Origin: Branchipolynoe longqiensis
Taxonomy: Eukaryota; Annelida; Polychaeta; Phyllodocida; Polynoidae
DNA: 64,000 nucleotides
Direction: 5' to 3'
Assembly: GCA_030323885.1 (NCBI GenBank)
Contig: CM059187.1
Span: 83,040,027-83,104,026 of the forward strand
This document shows positions 54,560-64,000 of this stretch, piece after piece (position 1 is the first letter of the stretch; every line of letters begins with the position of its first letter). Made by a program: the position numbers and the translations under genes. The notes beneath the pieces are model-generated. The model did no database searches. It was not told the DNA's origin and was given only the letters and a program-made list of their open reading frames with translations.

Positions 54560-55097
54560 TTAAAACCATTGACTATAAACAAGAATTATGGTTCTATCCC
54601 AACATGTTCAGCAATTTACAGCGGTTTTACTGATTTTCATGGCTGATGGCAGCCATCTTGAAACTGACCCAGTTTTAACCCACTTCTAGGAATCACATTT
54701 TTGTACTTTTTTCTATTGGTCACTTCATCCACTTAGGCAGATTACTGTTAACAGGCGTTTTCTTGGATTTTGTTGGGGTCAGATGGTACATTGATCCATT
54801 TAATTATATGGAGGTCCATAAGAAGTTACAGAATGGACACACCATTATGGTGCTCTAGCTGGGGATGTCATACCTGCGGTAGCAACGTAGAGTGACTCCC
54901 AAACCCATTCCTCTAGGCGAAATAACTTTGGAATTTTAACCATTAACAATTCCACCCAGTTGCTATGGGCGCCCATTTTTAAACATGTCCGTTTCCAGGT
55001 TTTGCACAGGTTTTCAAAATTCCACCTAGTGAAGTTTAAAAGCTATATATATCTATTACTCAAATCAACATTCAAATTCTCCTCTTCAGCAGTTATA
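54560..55097. other. Intergenic, no feature recognised
   Basis: Unique-looking AT-rich DNA without a supported gene. Confidence 0.4.
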
Positions 55098-55653
55098 AGC
55101 TGCATTTACACGGGCAAAAAGTAAAACGATCTAGGCAAAGCGTTTTACCTGAGGCGTTTTAGTGGCACGTTTACACGGACCGAATTTGAAAGGGTTTCGG
55201 CTGCTGGGAACCAGCCTTAGTGGTGAGTCTGTAGCCGGCGAGCACTGCTATTTGTTTAGTTTACATTCGTCGATTCACAATATGAATAACGACGCCGATG
55301 TAGCGGCTAGGGTTAATTCAATTAAATTTCATTATTAGAGTATGTGATTCTGCTAAATATGATCGCATTCAATAGATTTTGCCCTAATCGGTCCCTAACA
55401 CTGCCGGGCACCAGTGTATAGTTACAGCTGAGCCTGTAGCCGGCGAGCACTGCTATTGTACACTATTGCCCTCCCGGGAACCAGCTGAAACATTTCCTGT
55501 AAACCACCTCCTGAGGTGGTATACGTGAAACGTTTCAGCTGAAATGTTTCAGCCCTAAAACGCCTCAGCGGCGCGTTTACACAGGCAAATGTAAACCGAT
55601 CTAGGCAAGTGGTTCTACCTAGGGCGCTTTAACTCGCCCGTGTAAACGCAGCT
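55098..55653. mobile_element. AGCTGCA-ended MITE carrying a piece of the GC-core
   Basis: Ends AGCTGCATTTACACGGGC and GCCCGTGTAAACGCAGCT. Relative to the 350-bp relative at 10894-11243 it has an extra ~200 bp (about 55250-55455). That extra part contains GC-core words (TTTACATTCGTCGATTC; TAGGGTTAATTCAATTAAAT) and is flanked by duplicated GTAGCCGGCGAGCACTGCTA. Confidence 0.8.
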
Positions 55654-55811
55654 ATATACAGGTCTCTATGGCAGGGCCATATATCGCCGCATCCGCTCAC
55701 GAGGGGGCGCCAAGTGACGGGTGCGGTGCACGGCTCCAGGGCAGCGCTGAGTAATCTGCAATAGGTGGTTGATGACATCATGTTCATCGTCTGAGGGCGG
55801 TGGAACGGCAA

Positions 55812-56320
55812 GGGTCAGTGACGGGTGTCAGGGGCTGGGTCAGTGACGGGTGTCAGGGGCTGGGTCAGTGATGGGTGTCAGGGGCTGGGTCAGTGACGGG
55901 TGTCAGGGGCTGGGTCAGTGATGGGTATCAGGGGATGGGTCAGTGACGGGTTCAGGGGTTGGGTCAGTGACGGGTGTCAGGGGCTGGGTCAGTGATGGGT
56001 GTCAGGGGATGGGTCAGTGATGGGTTCAGGGGATGGGTCAGTGACGGGTGTCAGGGGCTGAGTCAGTGATGGGTGTCAGGGGCGGGATCAGTTACGGGTG
56101 TCAAGGGAGGGGGTCAGTGATGGGTGTCAGGGGAGTGGTCAGTGATTGGTGTCAGGGGAGGGGTCAGTGACAGGTGTCAGGGGAGGGTCAGTGATGGGTG
56201 TCTGGAGAGGGGTCAGAGACGGGTGTCCGGGGTGGGGTCAGTGACTGGTGTCTGGGTGCGGTCCGTGACGGGTGTCAGGGGTTGGGGTCAGGGATGGGGG
56301 TCAGTTGTGGGTGTCAGGGT
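55812..56320. repeat. 25-bp minisatellite, ~20 copies
   Basis: GGGTCAGTGACGGGTGTCAG recurs about every 25 bp, with increasing variation to the right. G-rich on the plus strand. Confidence 0.93.
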
Positions 56321-56324
56321 CTGG

Positions 56325-56796
56325 GTCAATGCACACATGCACATACATGTACATACGTATACCCATACTCACATACACATATGTACATACATATGCACAT
56401 GCAGCCATACACGTGTCACACATGCATATATCCACACATGCAAACACATATACACACACATGCACATGCATACGCACATGAACAAACATGTACATATACA
56501 CATGCATGCACACAAACTCACGTTGCACATACATGCACACATGCACTCATAGTGATACATCCAACATACACCCCTACACATGTAATCCAGCACACACATA
56601 CACACATACATGCATAAATACATGTGCACACATACACATATACACACATACATCCGACATACATGAATGCAAATATGCATGCACATACACGCATGCTCAC
56701 ATACACATGTGCACCCAACACACATACATACATAGACATGTACACCCAACACACATACATGCACTCATATACATGTACATCCAACACACACACTAA
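56325..56796. repeat. CA/TG-rich cryptic microsatellite
   Basis: Alternating purine-pyrimidine DNA (ACATACAC, ATGCACAC). Open frames of Cys/His/Thr-rich peptides on both strands are composition artefacts. It continues at 57061-57415 after a MITE. Confidence 0.93.
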
Positions 56797-57060
56797 TGCC
56801 CGGTACACACCTACCGTTTACGATCGTTTTTGCGCACCCACCTAGCGTATACGATCTAAAACTGCCCAAAAGTCGTGAGGTGTGCACTCCCCTAGCACAC
56901 CTACCGATTGCGATTCGCGATTTTTAGGGCTAAAACGGCATGTGTGCGCTAGCCTTATGATTGCGATTCGCGATTCGAAAAATGAATCGGCCCGTTTTCA
57001 GTTTTAAGCGGATCGGGAGTTTTAGTGCGCGAATCCTATACGGTATGTGTGTACCTGGCA
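56797..57060. mobile_element. PIF/Harbinger-like MITE, 264 bp, in the CA tract
   Basis: Ends TGCCCGGTACACACCTACC and its partner GGTATGTGTGTACCTGGCA; TAA on both sides (56794-56796; 57061-57063). Inverted internal words GATCGTTTTTGCGC and TTGCGATTCGCGATT. Confidence 0.85.
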
Positions 57061-57415
57061 TAATACATACACACATACATGCATCCACCAATACATAATT
57101 ACACATACACACATACACATGTACATCCATCACACATACATGCATACATACACATGTACACTCAACGCACATACGTGCACTCATGCACATGCACATGCAA
57201 GTTTCCAACACACATGCATACAAACATACATATGTACATCGAACCCACACATTCATACATACACACATACATGCATTCATCCATACATACATACACGGAC
57301 ACACATGCACACATACACAGATACATCCATCACACATACATACATGCATACATACGCATGCACATCCAACATATACATACATGCACACATACACACGTGC
57401 CTCCACACCACCCAC
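57061..57415. repeat. CA/TG-rich cryptic microsatellite (continued)
   Basis: Same composition as 56325-56796. Confidence 0.93.
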
Positions 57416-57846
57416 TACAGCCGGCTCCCATCTGTACGACCAGAGTAGCACGGCGTGTCCAGCAGTCTGGACGCTGACCTCACCATGTAGCCGGGCTGAC
57501 AAAGCAGTATGGGAGAATAATCTCCCCGAGCTCGCCAATCTCACCCACACAACCACGCCCACACACCCACGGGCTCGTCTAGCAGTACTAGCACCGCTCG
57601 ACACTGGGGGGTTAATAGCACTGCAGTGGCGGAGAGATGCCAGTAGGGCCTGCCGGGGGCAAGCAACCTCACCCTGCTTAGTGTTGGATGGATCTACACA
57701 ACAGTTAGTGCATGGTGGTCTCTGTCGGATGTGACAGCGCCTCCTCTCCCAAACCCTTCACTACCATCCACAGTTATAACCCGCACACCATGAAGGTAGG
57801 TATATATATGTGTGTGTGTGAGTATATATTTATACATGTAAATTGG
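57416..57846. other. GC-richer unique segment
   Basis: 57416-57770 is distinctly less repetitive and GC-richer. A plus-strand frame through it (to about 57734) has no recognised domain. It might be an exon or CpG-rich patch, but there is no positive evidence. Confidence 0.3.
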
Positions 57847-57990
57847 TTGTCCATCGGTGGCGACTACGACAGCAACTCATCATTTGTTGTGAACTTGTCA
57901 ATGACTTGTGAGTCCAATTTGTGCTTGGAATGTGTGGTGGCACATTGGACATGTGTGTGTAGCTGCTGTTTAGAGAGTCTGGTAGATGAG
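57847..57990 (-). pseudogene. LINE relic: C-terminal zinc finger
   Basis: The minus strand reads TCPMCHHTFQAQIGLTSH and then a stop. This is close to the CPxCxRxFxARIGLxSH finger ending ORF2 of a LINE family common in marine animals. The following 3' sequence matches 12417-12480. Short and isolated. Confidence 0.65.
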
Positions 57991-58707
57991 GGAGACAATG
58001 TTTTCTCTGATGACGCTTTTGTTTAGCTTGAGATATACGATCGGGTTCACACTGTGTTGTGCCTTTACGAATGAAGTCCTGTTCCTAGCCATGAAGTCCT
58101 GTTCCTGGCCACTATTTGAAAGAGAGTATAGAGAGCTGGGCCGGGTCCCAGACCGGTGGTCATTTTGTGAGTGTGCATTAGCTGTAACCGGGGCTGATCT
58201 AATAATGGCAGCCCTGGTCATGAGTGGAACCAGCGTTCTTATCTATTCACCATGCAGATAGATCTATAGATCTATATATTGTTATCCTGGACCGGGGATC
58301 AAATGAGTAACGATCAAATATTTATGATTTAAACCACAGAATGTGTCTGTTAATTAGCATGTCCTGGTCTAATCCTATCTTTGTCTAACATGTACCCACA
58401 AAGAGTAGTCTCTGTATGTCATCGGGTCATATCGTCGCATTACATATTATTTGTTTATAAGGTTCTCACTGAGTGGGAAGACAACCATTAATGGTTACAC
58501 TGTTCCTACACTTTCTATTATTGTCAACAGCTTAATTTATGTTCGAGTATTGTGTATGGAAATTGTGAATAAAATATGTATAATATGACTAATAATATGT
58601 ATATTACATGAACAGAAATCCCGAGGTGTACCTTGTCCACAATATAGGAGAGGAAGAAAAACCGCCATTAAATTCTCTATAAGTATCATGTATATTATAT
58701 ATATTTT
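57991..58707. other. Intergenic, no feature recognised
   Basis: A 20-bp tandem duplication (GAAGTCCTGTTCCTAGCCAT) near 58073-58110; otherwise unrecognised. Confidence 0.4.
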
Positions 58708-59024
58708 GCCACACCGGCTGGCTGAATTTGTAAGATCGCCTACTGGCACTATATGTATCGGGAGGTCGTGGGTTCGACTCATGGCCAAGTCAAACCAATA
58801 AGTTACAAAATTGCTACTTGCCTCTACCTAGCCGGACACTCGGCATTACTAGGATAGGGGAAGGACTTTTAGATCGGTATTAGGATAATGTGAGTGAATT
58901 GGAAATCTAGTCATGGTGTTGGTGTCTTCCAATGGCGGAGCACTATAAAATCGGCATCAGCGCGCACTGTTACTAGTTGAGATTTATCCTGATATGACAT
59001 TAGGCGTAAAACCTCAACAAACAC
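58708..59024 (+). repeat. S1 SINE, full length
   Basis: Head GGCTGGCTGAATTTGTAAGA, B box GGGTTCGACTCAT, body and CGTAAAACCTCAACAAAC tail. It abuts the tail of the next S3. Confidence 0.82.
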
Positions 59025-59025
59025 T

Positions 59026-59428
59026 TCTTCTTGATCGTGTCCTTCCACCAGATATCTCAAGGGATTTTCGAGCAGAGGTATGATCTTTATTCGTGGGACG
59101 TGCTCTCGGTGGTGGATGGTGGTAGCAGGATTTGCAATCAGATAGCTGATTCCCAGGGCCACAATGTGGATGCTCCTGCTGTGGCCAGTTTGTCGATAGA
59201 AAGCCCAGGCCTACACTTTTACCGACCCAAGGGATTTTTAACCTCCCACACCACATAGACATGGTATGAGAGCAACCGGCCTTTGATGACGCTGTAAGTT
59301 ATACACAGCGGTGGAAATCCACATTGGCAGAGGTGGGGGGGCATGGGGACCTGAACCACTGACCCCCAGATCAGGCATCCGACCTGGCAAAAAGTCAGAC
59401 ACTCTAACCACTCCGCCACAAGTGTTTC
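59026..59428 (-). repeat. S3 SINE, full length, (GAA)n-type tail
   Basis: Reverse copy of the 39747-40137 type: CTTCTTCTTGATCGTGTCC tail, CGGTGGTGGATGGTGGTAGC module, S3 body, head with CCACTCCGCCACAAG. Confidence 0.85.
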
Positions 59429-59539
59429 ACTTAAACCAAATAATTGAACCTAGCTATTATCGTCGGTCGGGAGCGGGGCGGTGCAGATGACAGGAAATAA
59501 ACCACCTTTCTGCTATTCCTAGGGCGAGCTTCCTAACCA

Positions 59540-59625
59540 TTACTCTACCTAGCCTCCTTGATGCAATCATCATTATACACCCCCTTCTTGTGTATGTGGC
59601 ATTTCAGCTGGGGAGCGGAGTGCAA
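59540..59625 (-). repeat. S2 SINE fragment
   Basis: CTTCCTAACCATTACTCTAC and GTGGCATTTCAGCTGGGG, a decayed reverse S2 head and leader. Confidence 0.5.
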
Positions 59626-59865
59626 CTGGTTAAACTATGCAACGATCAGGGAATGTTCACACCATACAAAGTTCCGATTGGTTTAAAACACTGAGCGGCC
59701 TAAGTGCACAAATACACAGACCCAGGGAGTCTTAGATGCTGAGTTGCCATCAGATGCTGCCAGAGCTGGGGCGAGTAGTCTGTTGTGTGGCAGTGTCGGC
59801 GCTGCTCTCTGGTTTAATGTACATTATTTGGTGCGGTGGTGCAAGCGAGCAACCACAATGTGTAG

Positions 59866-60357
59866 CCGGTGTCGCAGTTTCCTCCGTCCGCCAGTTTCCG
59901 CGGTACGCATACATTCAAATGCATTGTCAATGGCCGTGAGCAATCTTCATACAGAACAAGTGAAATATCTCTAAAACCACACCACCTAGAAACAAATCGC
60001 TTGGTACACATATAAAAAACATCTTTACCAAAAAGATTATATTAAATTTATAAGGTTAGTTTTCTTGATTTCTATTAGTTTTGAATAAAACTAGCATTTT
60101 GCACTGCGTGTACCATCAAACTCAAGGCATTGTCAATGGTCGTAAGCAATCTTCATACAGAAAATACAGAAAAAGTGAAATATCTAAAAAACCACACCAC
60201 CTAGAAACAAATCGCTTGGTACACATATAGAAAACATCTTTACCAAAAACATTATATTAAATTTATAAGGTTACTGATGATGCTGTTCGATTTTGACGCA
60301 TGCGCAGAAGCGATACGTACCACGGAAACTGGCGGACGGTGGAAACTGCGACACCGG
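59866..60357. mobile_element. CCGGTGT-ended MITE, 492 bp
   Basis: Ends CCGGTGTCGCAGTTTCC and GGAAACTGCGACACCGG. The interior has the same two ~200-bp blocks as 37127-37634 (CATTGTCAATGG; AACAAATCGCTTGGTACACA), although the arm sequence next to the end differs. Confidence 0.85.
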
Positions 60358-60843
60358 GTATTTGAATGTCTGACGTTGTCTCGAAGTAAGTTAGACATAT
60401 TAGATGTATAACTATACTTATTTTATTCACAATGTCTATACACAGTCCATACATATAGTCATCCTATTTATGAGTGACTATTGGAATGGTACTGCGACCC
60501 TAGAGCGAGATTATAGTCACAGTACCATAACGACAGTAGATTATTCAACAATTATGGTTCCGCTCAGGAATAGGGTTATGGTTAGGGTTAGATATTTTGG
60601 ATAGGCATTGAGTGTAGACTTTGGATTTAAAGCAATATTACCGTGATGCTAGACTGCCGATCTATATTAATGGTACCATGTTGGTAGACTGCCGCACTGC
60701 TGTCACAGTACTGTGATTTTAGAATATCCTGCAGTCGTCACGGTACCATGACAATAGAAGCATCCTATTCATTTATATACTGGTATATATACTTGACGGT
60801 AAGTGAAACCATAGTATGTTAAGCATTTCGTTGGTGTCCTATA
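60358..60843. other. Intergenic, no feature recognised
   Basis: Short words GTACCATGA/TACTGTGA recur (60530-60760), perhaps a decayed foldback. Confidence 0.35.
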
Positions 60844-61020
60844 CAATAAAACCTCTATAAATCGACCGACCTTGGGACAGACTTTAAGTGGTCCATTTAG
60901 GGAGGTTGTCGGTTTAGGGAGTTAAACTATGGTTACAATGGCATTGATCGGACACAATAAAGCGATCGATATAGGGGAGTGGTCGATCTGTGGAGGTGGT
61001 CGCTTAGGGAGGTTTTACTG
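60844..61020. mobile_element. pogo/Tigger-like MITE, 177 bp
   Basis: CAATAAAACCTCTATAAATC to GGAGGTTTTACTG, TA at 60842-60843 and 61021-61022; sister of 1683-1859. Confidence 0.85.
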
Positions 61021-61254
61021 TATATACACATGATGGCTGCACCAAACTCTAGTCAGCTTGTCCTAGCGAATTCTTAGTTTGAATCTAAGTTACATATTCG
61101 GTCCATTGGTATCTCAGTCTCAATATCTCTCGTTTGATGACATGCCTGTATCGAGTTCTGTATGCATGCCATTTTTCTGTCACATCCTAATTAAATCAAC
61201 CTGTCATTATAGCTTATTTTCGTTTACGATTGTTGTCACCACCTGTCTATTGTT

Positions 61255-61677
61255 CTATAAGTTGACAAGCCTTTCTACCTTTCTGGATCTGCCCCTGTAT
61301 CCATGGACCCAGCATCACTCTACCTCGCTATGACCTTTTTATGGGTCCCACTGACTGTAGAAACCACTCCCTAACTTCCTGGTTCTGTCCCTGCGTCCAT
61401 TAACCCAGCCCTACCCTACTTGGCTATGACCTTGTATGACACTGTCACTACCGCCAAGTACGGAACGTCTCCCACTTCCTGGATCGGTCCCTGTATCCTT
61501 TAACCCAGCCCCACCCTATGAGTATGACCATGTACGTATGACACTGTCACTACCTCTGACTAACCGAACCTGTCCCACTCCCTGGATTGTACCCGTTAAC
61601 CCAGCCCCACCCTACCTGGATATGACCTTGTACGTATGACACTGTCACTACCTCTGACTAACCGAACCTGTCCCACT
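61255..61677. repeat. 101-bp satellite, left block (~4 units)
   Basis: Units with CCCTGTATCCATTAACCCAG, GGCTATGACCTTGTATGAC and TGTCACTACCTCTGACTAC. The left units are more diverged. Confidence 0.9.
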
Positions 61678-62633
61678 CCTGGGGCCATATTAATGAGCTC
61701 GGGGTAGCGCTACCCTGAGGCTGTAACCGGGGGGTACGCTACCCCCCCCGGCTAACGGCGGAAAATCCTTATTCATGAGCTTGGGGTAGCGCTACCCTGG
61801 GGCTCTATCCCGAGTGTACCCTACCCCAATTTCGACCCAGGGTTAAGCCACTATCCCGAGGGGATAGTGAGTGTGTGTGGTTCTGAATCTATTCAATGCG
61901 ATCATATTTGATAGATTTAGATACGCAATAAGTGAAATTTATTCAAATTAACCCTAAATCCGAAGCAAAATTAACACTGACGCCGTAACGGCGGCGATAT
62001 TAATATTTTCGAATCGACGAATGTAAAGTACACACATCGGCGCAAAAATGGCCGCCGCCGTCGCCGCCGAATCGGCGTGAATTTCTTACGCCCTAATCTA
62101 TTAAATGCAGTCATATTTAACAGAATTACATACGCAATAAGTGAAATCTTATCAATTTAACCCTAAATCCGAACTGAAATTAACCCTGACGCCGTAACGG
62201 CGACGATATTAATATTTTCGAATCGCCGAATGTAAAGTACACACATCGGCGCAAAAATGGCCGCCGCCGCCGAATCGGCGTGAATTTCTTACGCCCTAAT
62301 CTATTAAATGCAGTCATATTTAACAGAATTACATACGCAATAAGTGAAATTTATTCAAATTAACCCTAAATCCAAAGCAAAATTAACACTGACGCCGTAA
62401 CGGCGGCGATATTGATATTTTCGAATCGCCGAATGTAAAGTAAACAAGGCAGCGACTGGAGGGAATTCCCAAATCTATAAATAATCGAACGGGTAGCTAT
62501 CTGCAACGGCTAGTGCATTGGTGAATACCGATTGACCTAATTAACCTCTGCCGTTAACCCGCGGGATACCTACCCAACGGTTAAGCCTACCCTCCGGCTA
62601 AGCGTACCCCGAGCTCATGAATATGGCCCCAGG
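61678..62633. mobile_element. GC-core foldback element, 956 bp, nested in the satellite
   Basis: Inverted ends CCTGGGGCCATATTAATGAG and CTCATGAATATGGCCCCAGG, about 29 bp in all with one mismatch. The inside has about 2.7 copies of a 203-bp unit holding the GC core (CCGTAACGGCGGCGATATTA; TTTTCGAATCGACGAATG; ATGGCCGCCGCCG). It splits a satellite unit between CCCACTCC and GGATTGTACCCG. Confidence 0.85.
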
Positions 62634-63810
62634 ATTGTACCCGTTAACCCAGCCCCACCCTACTTGACTATAACCTTCTATGACACTGTCACTACCTCAG
62701 ATTACCCGAACCTCTCCCACTTCCGGGCTATGTCCCTGTATCCGTTAACCCAGCCCCACCCTACGAGTCTCTGACCTTGTATGAAACTGTCACTACCTCT
62801 GACTACCTGAACCTCTCCCACTCCCTGGATAGGTCCCTGTATCCGTTAACCCAGCCCACCCTACCTGGCTATGACCTTGTATGAAACTGTGAATACCTCT
62901 GACTATCTGAAACTCCCTCACTTCCTGGCTATGTCCCTGTATCTGTTAACCCAGCCCCACCCTACCTGGCTATGACCTTCTATGACACTGTCACTACCTC
63001 CGACTATATCCCTCTCCTACTTCCTGGATCCGTCCCTGTATCCATTAATCCAACCCCACCCTACTTGGCTATGACCTTGTATGACACTGTCACTACCTCT
63101 GACTACCTGAACCTCTCCCACTTCCTGGATATGTCCCTGTATCCATTAACCCAGCCCCACCCTACTTGGCTATGACCTTCTATGACACTGTCACTACCTC
63201 TGACTACCTGAACCTCTCCCACTTCCTGGATATGTCCCTGTATCTGTTAACCCAGCCCCACCCTACCTGGCTATGACCTTCTATGACACTGTCACTACCT
63301 CCGACTACAGCCCTCTCCTACTTCCTGGATATGTCCCTGTATCCATTAACCCAGGCCCACCCTACTTGGCTATGACCTTGTATGACAGTGTCACTACCTC
63401 TGACTACCTGAACCTCTCCCACTTCCTGACTATGTCCCTGTATCCATTAACCCAGGCCCACCCTACTTGGCTATGACCTTGTATGACACTGTCACTACAT
63501 CTGACTACCTGAACAGCTCCCACTTCCTGGATATGTCCCTGTATCCATTAACCCAGCCCCACCCTACTTGGCTATGACCTTGTATGACACTGTCACTACC
63601 TCTGACTACCTGAACAGCTCCCACTTCCTGGATATGTCCCTGTATCCATTAACCCAGCCCCACCCTACTTGGCTATGACCTTCTATGACACTGTCACTAC
63701 CTCCCACCAAACTTCCCTCTCCCACTTCCTGGATCCGTCCCTGTATCCATTAACCCAGGCCCACCCTACTTGGCTATGACCTTCTATGACACTGTCACTA
63801 CCTCCGACTT
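62634..63810. repeat. 101-bp satellite, right block (~11.6 units)
   Basis: CTTCCTGGATATGTCCCTG recurs with a 101-bp period (e.g. 63121 and 63222). Since 101 is not divisible by 3, frames close quickly; short open frames are not genes. Confidence 0.93.
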
Positions 63811-64000
63811 CCCCTGACCAAATCTCATCAGTGATTGACGTCTCCTCCCACATGCGCTTGGCACACCTGGCATATATGACCTTGGGTCTGACCTTTGGCT
63901 GCCCTTGAGATGACCTGTACCGGCTGGGTCCTGAGTGGAGAAACGGCCAGGACAGATGCGTAGCAACGTGCAGAAACCTTTTTATTATATTTGGTTGTAC
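63811..64000. other. Right edge, no feature recognised
   Basis: Unique-looking DNA after the satellite. Confidence 0.4.

Noticed and set aside
56124..57734. Cys/His/Thr-rich open frames in the CA/TG-rich tract
   Set aside because: Composition artefacts of alternating dinucleotides, present in several frames of both strands.
57416..57734. Possible exon in the GC-richer segment
   Set aside because: No recognised domain, no clear splice-site pair and no homologue identifiable by eye; kept only as an unannotated segment.
3942..59428. tRNA genes at the SINE heads
   Set aside because: A- and B-box-like motifs are present but acceptor and anticodon stems do not pair, and each head continues into a shared SINE body.

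Overview
The window is 64 kb of eukaryotic, almost certainly metazoan (marine-invertebrate-like) genomic DNA. It is non-coding for the host as far as I can see and is packed with transposable elements and tandem repeats. The clues are a CR1-group LINE, several tRNA-headed SINE families, many short inverted-repeat DNA transposons (MITEs) and long mini/microsatellites. There are no operons, ribosome binding sites or bacterial-type genes. I found no convincing host gene; the only intact long reading frames belong to a LINE. I do not assign a species.

Layout. 1-20.7 kb: a 102-bp minisatellite, a pogo-like MITE, SINEs of three families, two Mutator-like MITEs with perfect 9-bp target duplications, a 0.5-kb polypyrimidine tract, mariner-like and TTAA-type MITEs, and a PIF/Harbinger-like MITE. 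20.7-30.3 kb: the most unusual region. A ~9.6-kb composite unit has short inverted ends (CTAAGCTACAT), 306-bp direct repeats near both ends, a 132-bp repeat at one end, and a broken minus-strand frame made of 22-codon (66-bp) and exactly 100-codon (300-bp) repeats. A 5.1-kb LINE with two intact ORFs (SGNH-type ORF1; endonuclease/reverse transcriptase ORF2) has inserted into its 66-bp array, and a MITE has inserted into another unit of the same array. 30.3-55 kb: SINE dimers and mosaics, several TTA-flanked MITEs, LINE relics, a candidate solo LTR and foldback elements with a GC-rich core. 55-64 kb: a 25-bp minisatellite, long CA/TG-rich tracts, more MITEs, and a 101-bp satellite split by a foldback element.

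The theme is nesting and module exchange. SINEs sit inside SINEs, MITEs inside SINEs, satellites and copies of themselves. SINE heads and tails are recombined, and one GC-rich core occurs inside MITEs with different termini. Several nested cases give near-exact empty sites, from which target duplications can be read: 9 bp for Mutator-like, TWA for Harbinger-like, TTAA for a third family, TA for pogo/mariner-like, and 11 bp for one SINE.

Family labels used below: S1 = SINE with head motif TGGCCGAATCGGTAGAGC and tail containing TTAGATGTTGCCAGGACG; S2 = SINE with Gln/Glu-tRNA-like head GGTGGTGTAATGGTTAGC; S3 = SINE with Leu/Ser-tRNA-like head GTGGCAGAGTGG. All comparisons were made by eye within this window; no database was searched.
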